Position numbers and translations under genes: made by a program. The notes under the pieces are model-generated. The model saw only the letters and a list, made by a program, of their open reading frames with translations, was not told the DNA's origin and ran no database searches. A stretch of DNA of 11,473 nucleotides from WVWW01 sp041568335 (GTDB lineage Bacteria > Acidobacteriota > Polarisedimenticolia > Polarisedimenticolales > Polarisedimenticolaceae): assembly GCA_041568335.1 (NCBI GenBank), contig JBFFZZ010000079.1, positions 1 through 11,473 on the forward strand. Direction: 5' to 3'. Each line of letters begins with the position of its first letter. The first letter of the stretch is position 1. Positions 6,111 to 11,473 of this stretch are shown one piece after another.

Positions 6111-7795
6111 TCCGCGCTCCTTTGGTAAACCATCCGGCCCCCGACGATCGTGGTGTCGACCTGCGCATCGAGCCACTCGCTCGGCTCGGTCTCGAAGAGA
6201 TTCGTATCGAGCACCGCGATGTCGGCGAGCTTGCCCGCTTCGATCGTTCCCTTGAGATCCTCTTCGTAGCTCGTGTACGCGCCCGCCGCCGTGTAGGCGC
6301 GCAGCGCCTGATCGAGCGAGATGCGTTGTTCGGGAAACCATCCCTCGGGCGGTGTGCCCTCGACGGTCTGTCGCGTCACCGCCGCATAGAGGCCGTAGAT
6401 CGGGTTGACCGGGTAGTACGAGGCGTTGGTCCCCGGCCAATCGGAGCCGAACGCCAGCACCGCACCCGCGTCGGCGAGTGAACGGAACGCGTAGGCTCCT
6501 TTGCAGCGTTCGTGGCCGATGCGATCCTCCATCCAGCGCATGTCGTCGGTGCAGTGGTAGGGCTGGACTTCGGCGATCAGCGGCTGGTTCGCGATGCGCG
6601 GCAGATCGTCGAGCCGGAACACCTGCGCGTGGACCAGGCGGAAGCGCCGGTCACGCTCGCCGTTGACCTGCTCGAGCCGTTCGAGGATGTCGAGCAGGAT
6701 CGAGTTGGCCTCGTCGCCGATGGCGTGCACGCGCAGCTGGATGCCCGCCGCGTCGGCCGCGGTGAGCATGCGCTCGAACTCCTCGAGGTCCTCGGAGAAC
6801 TCGCGCCAACCTCCACGCCAGTCGCGGTTGTCCGGCGCGTTGTCCTCGTACGGCTCGAAAATGCGCGCTGTCCGCGCGCCCATGATGCCGTCGATGTGCG
6901 TCTTGATCGTACCGAAACGGATCCAGGCGTCGCCGGAGCCGACGGTCCAGCCATCGTCCGCCATTCGCTCCCACTCGATCAGCCGCGCCGGGCTGAAATG
7001 GATGCGCGTGGTCAGCTCGTCCCGTTCACGTAGGTGCTCGTAGACGTCGAGCTGCTCGCGCGGTGACATGTCGTGCACCGTCGTCACACCCCAGCGGCGG
7101 CATTCTTCCAGGCCGCGGCGCGTCTCGGCGAGGCGCCGTTCGAAGGACTTTTCGGGGATCCATTCGATCGCGGTTTGCAGCGCCTCCCCGCGCAGGATGC
7201 CGGTGTCGGACTCGATCCCCAGCGCGGCGAGCGCGGCCGCGTTGGCCAGCCCCATCGCGCGATCGAAACGGTTCACGAGCACCGGATGTTCGGTCGTGCG
7301 CTCGTCGATCAGCGAGCGATGCGGGACGTACTCGGTCTTCCCGATCTTCCGCCCGTCGGATCCGACGGCCCAGGCTTCGTAGGCGCCCCAGTCGCCGCCG
7401 GTGATCCAGGATCCCGCGGGCAAGCGTTCGGCCGCTCCGACGATCCGTTCGAGGAACGCGTCGTCGTCACTGACGTCGAGCAGGTTGACGCCGAGCAACA
7501 GCGAACCGGCGCCAGCGAAGTGCACGTGCGTGTCGTTGAACCCGGGAACGGTCAGACGACCCGCGAGATCGATTCGTCGATCCGCCTCCGGCGCCCCGTC
7601 ACCGGACCCGACATCCACGATCAGCTCGTCGTCGACCGCAACCCACTCGGCCCACGGTTGATTTTCGTTGCCGGTCCAGATCCGGCCGTCATGCAGGAGT
7701 AGATCGACCTGCGAGTCGTCGATCACCGGGGTGCAGGAGGCCAACGTTAGCCACAGGAGGCCCGAGCCGAGGCATCGTATGACCGTCCGGCTCAC
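6107..7795 (-). CDS. YtcJ-like amidohydrolase, predicted lipoprotein
   Basis: The product has 562 residues and belongs to the amidohydrolase_3 (YtcJ-like) branch of the amidohydrolase superfamily. Residues 1-20 are a lipoprotein signal peptide with lipobox L18-A-S-C21; the residue after C21 is Thr, so outer-membrane sorting is expected. The metal site is complete: H90 and H92 (NDTHVHF), K298 (TIKTHIDG, probably the carboxylated bridging lysine), H357 (RVHAIGD), H389 (LVHAQ) and D452 (FGSDWP). The C-terminal end (GTIEAGKLADIAVLD) is the usual composite beta-sandwich segment. It should hydrolyse an amide or related C-N bond outside the cytoplasm; the substrate is unknown. The start is GTG 7795, which overlaps the TGA of the upstream PLP-enzyme gene. 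The open frame continues far upstream, but that part is an out-of-frame shadow. Its stop overlaps the dxs stop on the other strand (6107-6110). Confidence 0.88.
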   Translation of the reverse strand: MSRTVIRCLGSGLLWLTLASCTPVIDDSQVDLLLHDGRIWTGNENQPWAEWVAVDDELIVDVGSGDGAPEADRRIDLAGRLTVPGFNDTHVHFAGAGSLLLGVNLLDVSDDDAFLERIVGAAERLPAGSWITGGDWGAYEAWAVGSDGRKIGKTEYVPHRSLIDERTTEHPVLVNRFDRAMGLANAAALAALGIESDTGILRGEALQTAIEWIPEKSFERRLAETRRGLEECRRWGVTTVHDMSPREQLDVYEHLRERDELTTRIHFSPARLIEWERMADDGWTVGSGDAWIRFGTIKTHIDGIMGARTARIFEPYEDNAPDNRDWRGGWREFSEDLEEFERMLTAADAAGIQLRVHAIGDEANSILLDILERLEQVNGERDRRFRLVHAQVFRLDDLPRIANQPLIAEVQPYHCTDDMRWMEDRIGHERCKGAYAFRSLADAGAVLAFGSDWPGTNASYYPVNPIYGLYAAVTRQTVEGTPPEGWFPEQRISLDQALRAYTAAGAYTSYEEDLKGTIEAGKLADIAVLDTNLFETEPSEWLDAQVDTTIVGGRMVYQRSAD

Positions 7796-9114
7796 GAGGC
7801 CGGCAACCCGTCGCGGAGGACGCGCTCCATCACGTCGCAGAAGCGGTCCAGCTCGTGCGGCGAGGTATAAACGCTCGGCGAGACGCGGAGCCCCTCGAAC
7901 TCGTCGTGCACGATGGCGACGGTGATGATGCGGTGCTCGTCCCAGAGATGCTGGTTCAGGGCCTTCGTATCGACGCCCTCGACCTGGACTGTGGCGATCC
8001 CGCACGAGAACTCGGGTTTGAGGCTGGTGTGCAGCCGGACCCGGTCGTGTTCCAGCAGTCGTTTGGCCCAGTAGTCGCGCAGGTAGCGCAGGCGGGCCGC
8101 CTTGCGCTCCGCGCCGAGCCCCTCGTGGAACGTCAGCGCCTCGCCGATGGCCAGGTAGCCGGCCGCCGGGTGCGTGCCGATCTCCTCGAACTTGCGGATG
8201 TCGGCGGACTGCTCCTCGACCGCCGCCATCATCGGCCACAGGTCGCGGATCCTGTCGCGGCGGACGTAGAGCATGCCGGTGCCGTGCGGCGCGAAGAGCC
8301 ACTTGTGCAGGCTCGTGCCGTAGTAGTCGCAATCGAGGTCGGCGTGCTTGAAGGGGAAGTGAGCGAAGGTGTGCGCCCCGTCGACGATGACGGGGATGTT
8401 CTTCGCTCGCGCCATGCGCACGACGTCGCGCACCGGGAGAATCTGTCCGGTGATGTTGATCATGTGCGAAATCAGGATGATGCGCGTGCGGTCGGTGATG
8501 TTCTCCTCGAACAACCGGACGATCTCCGCCGGGTCTTCGGCGGGGATCGGGATCTTGAACTCCCGCAGCACGATGCCCTCGCGGCGCTCGCGTTGCTTGA
8601 ACGTCGTGACCATGCGGGGGTAGTCCTGCGTCGTCGTCAACACCTCGTCGCCGCGCTTCAGATCGATGCCGAGCTGGCAGATCTGCAGGCTCTCCGACGA
8701 GTTGCGGGTCAGTGCGATCTCCTCGGCATCGCACCCGAAGTAACGCGCGATGCGCTGGCGCACCCCCTCGCGTTGCGGCTCGAGCACCTTCCACATCGCG
8801 TAGGTCGGCGCGGTGTTGGAATAGTCGAGATGACGCTTGTGCGCGTCCTGAACGTAGGCCGGCGACGGGCTCACGCCGCCATTGTTGAGGTTGATCAGCG
8901 TGCGGTCGATCGTGAACGCCTGTTGCAGCTCGAACCAGAACGTCTCGTCTCGCGCGATCGCCGCGGGATCCCCGCGATGGCTGCCGAGGTCGGCCACGAT
9001 CGCATGGGCCTTCGCAGACAACGCGGGTTGCAACGCCGCCCAGCCGAGCGCGCCGAGCGTGGGGTAGGTCATCGCGCCGAGAAAGGCCCGGCGGCCCAGT
9101 GCAGGTGATTCCAT
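7792..9114 (-). CDS. Class V aminotransferase-fold PLP enzyme with twin-arginine signal
   Basis: The product has 440 residues. The fold-type I PLP family of class V aminotransferases (cysteine desulfurase and isopenicillin-N epimerase relatives) is shown by LINLNNGGVSP (73-83), TRNSSESLQ (136-144), VDGAHTFAH (244-252, with D245 for the pyridine nitrogen and H248) and SLHKWLFAPHGTG (268-280, with K271 as the Schiff-base lysine). The N-terminus, GRRAFLG at 7-13 followed by an apolar stretch and ALSAKAHA, looks like a Tat signal, so the folded, cofactor-loaded enzyme may be exported. The reaction (epimerase, lyase or desulfurase-like) cannot be fixed from sequence. ATG 9114 has a GAGGGGG Shine-Dalgarno. 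A 71-base gap separates it from the upstream anchored-protein gene, and its stop overlaps the amidohydrolase start, so the two products are probably made together and may share an extracytoplasmic substrate pathway. Confidence 0.88.
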   Translation of the reverse strand: MESPALGRRAFLGAMTYPTLGALGWAALQPALSAKAHAIVADLGSHRGDPAAIARDETFWFELQQAFTIDRTLINLNNGGVSPSPAYVQDAHKRHLDYSNTAPTYAMWKVLEPQREGVRQRIARYFGCDAEEIALTRNSSESLQICQLGIDLKRGDEVLTTTQDYPRMVTTFKQRERREGIVLREFKIPIPAEDPAEIVRLFEENITDRTRIILISHMINITGQILPVRDVVRMARAKNIPVIVDGAHTFAHFPFKHADLDCDYYGTSLHKWLFAPHGTGMLYVRRDRIRDLWPMMAAVEEQSADIRKFEEIGTHPAAGYLAIGEALTFHEGLGAERKAARLRYLRDYWAKRLLEHDRVRLHTSLKPEFSCGIATVQVEGVDTKALNQHLWDEHRIITVAIVHDEFEGLRVSPSVYTSPHELDRFCDVMERVLRDGLPAS

Positions 9115-9185
9115 GGCTTGCCCCCTCGGTCAGGCCCCCCGATACGGGCCAAGCATACTCCGGCCGCGGCGAGTGTGGGGCGGTG

Positions 9186-10487
9186 CTAATCCTGAAGCCG
9201 AAAACGGTGGCCAAGTGCCAGCGTCGGGGAGCGCGCCGCCTTCGTCGACGGCCAGTTCGGCTCACGCGAGAACGTGAGCTCGCCGCCCCCGTTCTCGTTG
9301 TAGATCCAGCGATCCGCCGGGCATACGCGCGAAGCCTCGAGCCCGCCCGCCTGTGGACGTGGGTCGACGTGTCCGGCGGTGATCAGCCATTTGCGCGTGG
9401 CCTCGTAGTCGAACTCGAGCTGTCGCCAGATGTCGACGAAGCTCCGCACCGAATTCGAGAGGTGGTCCCCGATCTGATTCCACCATGGAACGCGCCAATC
9501 CAGCCGAACGCCGGAGGCCTCCAGGTCGCGATCGCAGAGGTACTTGAGTTCGATCAGCTTCGCCAGGTTGGGTCGGTAGTCGGCGATCGTGTCGATCTCG
9601 CAAAGCTGGACGTAGGGCTTGGCCGCGATCGCCATGACCTTCCTCATGGGATGCATCTCGGCGTCCCAGCGGATCGTCTCGTCGACGTGAGAAAAGACCC
9701 ACCCGTAGTGTTTCAATGCGTCGAGCGCTGGCACGCGTAGCGACGCCGGGTCGAACCGGTCGTACCAGACCTCGCCGGGCTCCTCCAGCAATCGCACGAC
9801 GGCAAGCTGCCGCTGCGTGATGCGAAACGCCATCCCGAGGGTCTCGACATACACATTGTCTCGGAGCGCGTCGAGAAACCTCCACGACGCCTCGACATCG
9901 CCGAGCGCCCGCTCTTGATCGCCCGTCGCGATGGCGGTCAGGGCGTCGGCGATCAACACCAAATGCAGATCGACATGCCCCTTCGGGTTGAAGAAAGGAC
10001 CCGAAAAGACTCTCTCCAGGTCACGGGCCCAGTACGGCGTATCGTTCGCCAACAAGAAAGAGCGCACCGCTTCGAGCAGTGCCGCACGTGCGACCAGATA
10101 GTCCGCGATCGGCGCGGGCGGCGGATCGATCGGACCATCGCCACGGGACAACTGTTCCAGGATGTAGGTATCGATCCCGTCACGGATGTCGTGGAAGGCC
10201 GGATCGTCGACCGTCGGATGGCTCCCGAAGGCCTCGCGTGGCTCGAGCGCGATGCCCAACGGTTCGGAGAGGCGCTGCATCTCGAGCGCCTGGCGATTCG
10301 CCCCGCGCGGCGGGTACCGCTCGAGCCGACTTTCAAGCGTTCCGAACTCTTCGTCCCATCCGACCGAGATCTTGACGTTCTCTCGACCCGCCACGAAGAC
10401 CAGCACCGAGTACGCACCGGTCGCGGTGACGAAGAGGAAAAGCGCAATCTTGAGAAGCAAAAGACCGGTGGACGCGCGTTTCTTCAC
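9186..10487 (-). CDS. Membrane-anchored protein of unknown function
   Basis: I do not recognise this 433-residue protein. After MKKR there is one strongly hydrophobic segment at about 8-33 (GLLLLKIALFLFV...VLVFVAG), most likely an uncleaved N-terminal anchor. The remaining 400 residues would then face the periplasm. They look mainly helical, with several Ala/Leu-rich amphipathic stretches (about 128-148, 172-235 and 281-320). There are many Trp, Tyr and Asp residues but no catalytic motif I can name. The C-terminal 45 residues, from CPADRWIYNENGGGELTFS, look beta-rich and could be a separate small module. The start is GTG 10487, overlapping the TGA of the upstream M24 gene; an in-frame ATG at 10520 would lie inside that gene and put residues before the anchor. 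Tight coupling suggests a job connected with the peptidase. Confidence 0.75.
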   Translation of the reverse strand: MKKRASTGLLLLKIALFLFVTATGAYSVLVFVAGRENVKISVGWDEEFGTLESRLERYPPRGANRQALEMQRLSEPLGIALEPREAFGSHPTVDDPAFHDIRDGIDTYILEQLSRGDGPIDPPPAPIADYLVARAALLEAVRSFLLANDTPYWARDLERVFSGPFFNPKGHVDLHLVLIADALTAIATGDQERALGDVEASWRFLDALRDNVYVETLGMAFRITQRQLAVVRLLEEPGEVWYDRFDPASLRVPALDALKHYGWVFSHVDETIRWDAEMHPMRKVMAIAAKPYVQLCEIDTIADYRPNLAKLIELKYLCDRDLEASGVRLDWRVPWWNQIGDHLSNSVRSFVDIWRQLEFDYEATRKWLITAGHVDPRPQAGGLEASRVCPADRWIYNENGGGELTFSREPNWPSTKAARSPTLALGHRFRLQD

Positions 10488-11473
10488 GCCACCGGTTTCA
10501 GCGACAGATCCAGCGGGCAAAAGCTCTCGCAGCCGTCCGCAGTGATCACGTACGTGTTCTCGACACCGACCGGGCCGCTGCCGGCGAGGAACGCCTTGGG
10601 CTCGACGGCCAGGATCATTCCTTCCTTCAACACCACATCGATGCGATCGGCGATGACCGGCATCTCATCGAGATCCAACCCGACGCCGTGCCCGTAGAAC
10701 TTCACGCGGTTGTCGCCGAAGCCCATGAAGCCGTCGGGTTCGCCGCGTTGCTCCACGAACGCCCGCACCTCGCGGTAGATCTCCGAGCAGACCGCCCCCG
10801 GCTTCATGCGTTGCTCGATCTCGCGCAGCACGTCGACGCAGAAGTCGTGCGCCTCGGCGATCGGCGCGGGGATCGTTGCGCCGAGAAAAAAGCTCCGTGT
10901 CGTGTCGGCCTGATAACCGTTGTAGGAGGTCACGATGTCGAACATCACCGTGTTCCCCGGCGTCAACGTCTCCCAACCCCCGGTCGCCGGGCTCGGCGGG
11001 TAGGGACCCTCACCCCCGACGCAGCCGTTGAAGTTGGTCGGGTAGAGCGCGACGTCGCCCGAGACGACGTTGGCCACCGCGATATCGGCGCTACGCCGGC
11101 GCAAGCGGATCGTTCCGCCGTGGCCCAGGCTGCGCAGCCGACCCTCGACGCGCGCGGTCAGCTCGAGCCCGCTGATCGGCTCCATGAGCCAGTCGAGCGC
11201 GGTGTCGAACAACCGGGTGTACTGCTCGGCGGCACCGCGGATCTGCTCGATCTCCCACGGGCTCTTCGTCGCGCGGATGTCGCGCACCACACCGGAGATG
11301 TCGTCGATGCTCTCGATCGCGGCCGCCACACCGGTGTAGGCGGAGGCCTGCGTGACGTCGAGCGCCATCCCCAGCCTGCCTCCGGAGACCATCTCCGCGG
11401 CGATCTCGAGCGTCCTCGGACCGCCCGGATAGGGCTCGACCGTCAGCGGCGATTCGGCGCCGGCCCGCAGCAC
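10484..11473 (-). CDS. M24 peptidase, Xaa-Pro aminopeptidase/prolidase-like (5' end missing)
   Basis: The frame runs off the window, so the N-terminus is absent; the GTG at the very edge need not be a start. The 329 visible residues cover the end of the creatinase-type N-domain (to about 60) and the whole M24 catalytic domain. In fragment numbering the metal ligands are D179 (MFDIV), D190 (QADTTR), H262 (GHGVG), E291 (AVEPK) and E305 (GVENT), all present and well spaced. The position 7 residues after H262, usually the second active-site histidine of the GHGIGLxxHE motif, is Asp (GLDLDE). No signal peptide can be assessed. The predicted role is hydrolysis of Xaa-Pro or similar peptide bonds. 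It shares little visible sequence with the M24 protein at 1123-2475, so the two are distant relatives, not a recent duplication. It is the first visible gene of the minus-strand run. Confidence 0.9.
   Translation of the reverse strand: MLRAGAESPLTVEPYPGGPRTLEIAAEMVSGGRLGMALDVTQASAYTGVAAAIESIDDISGVVRDIRATKSPWEIEQIRGAAEQYTRLFDTALDWLMEPISGLELTARVEGRLRSLGHGGTIRLRRRSADIAVANVVSGDVALYPTNFNGCVGGEGPYPPSPATGGWETLTPGNTVMFDIVTSYNGYQADTTRSFFLGATIPAPIAEAHDFCVDVLREIEQRMKPGAVCSEIYREVRAFVEQRGEPDGFMGFGDNRVKFYGHGVGLDLDEMPVIADRIDVVLKEGMILAVEPKAFLAGSGPVGVENTYVITADGCESFCPLDLSLKPVA

Noticed and set aside
7855..9108. Plus-strand ORF of 417 codons opposite the PLP-enzyme gene
   Set aside because: It is the antisense shadow of a gene with clear family motifs. 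The translation is rich in Val/Asp/Arg repeats and resembles no domain.
9133..9150. GGCCC...GGGCC inverted repeat upstream of the PLP-enzyme gene as a terminator
   Set aside because: The stem is only 5 bp with an 8-base loop and no T-run on either strand, so it is expected by chance in GC-rich DNA.
7796..9265. Upstream extension of the amidohydrolase frame, making a minus-strand ORF of over 1000 codons
   Set aside because: This part lies entirely across the class V PLP-enzyme gene in another frame and reads as Arg/Gly/Ala-rich low-complexity protein. The lipoprotein signal begins exactly at GTG 7795.
10488..10520. ATG at 10520 as start of the anchored protein
   Set aside because: It would place 11 residues before the KKR-hydrophobic anchor and lie within the M24 gene. 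GTG 10487 gives a normal anchor and the same GTGA junction seen at 7792-7795.

Overview
The window is high-GC bacterial chromosome with no sign of mobile DNA. Nearly every base lies in tightly packed genes. Single-domain PDZ secretory proteins, secreted M24 peptidases, YtcJ-type lipoprotein amidohydrolases and a divergent DXS suggest a Gram-negative, diderm, peptide-using bacterium. Acidobacteriota or a similar soil or sediment phylum is a plausible source, but that placement is inference from gene style, not from a marker gene.

Layout. (1) Positions 1-1070, plus strand: two tandem paralogs of a small exported PDZ protein. The first is cut by the window edge, and a strong intrinsic terminator separates them. 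(2) 1123-2475, plus: a secreted M24 metallopeptidase (Xaa-Pro aminopeptidase-like). (3) 2495-3073, minus: a TetR/AcrR-type repressor, convergent with the peptidase and divergent from the next operon. (4) 3229-6110, plus: a two-gene isoprenoid operon, a head-to-head (squalene/phytoene) prenyl synthase coupled by an ATGA overlap to dxs. Its leader contains a canonical intrinsic terminator only 24 bases before the start codon, overlapped by a 15-codon ORF with a good Shine-Dalgarno. This is the most unusual regulatory signal in the window. (5) 11473-6107, minus: a run of four genes, M24 peptidase (5' end cut), membrane-anchored protein of unknown function, Tat-type exported class V PLP enzyme, and lipoprotein amidohydrolase. 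Both tight junctions are GTGA overlaps, and the last gene overlaps the dxs stop codon by four bases.

Working together: block 4 would make DXP for the MEP pathway and use the resulting prenyl diphosphates for a C30 or C40 product, probably under the divergent TetR regulator. Block 5 and the peptidase at 1123 look like peptide and amide turnover, partly outside the cytoplasm. I found no phage, CRISPR, toxin-antitoxin or transposon system, no rRNA, and no recognisable tRNA. No wholly new system is obvious. The best leads are the attenuator-like leader, the exported PLP enzyme coupled to a lipoprotein amidohydrolase, the uncharacterised anchored protein, and the PDZ paralog family.
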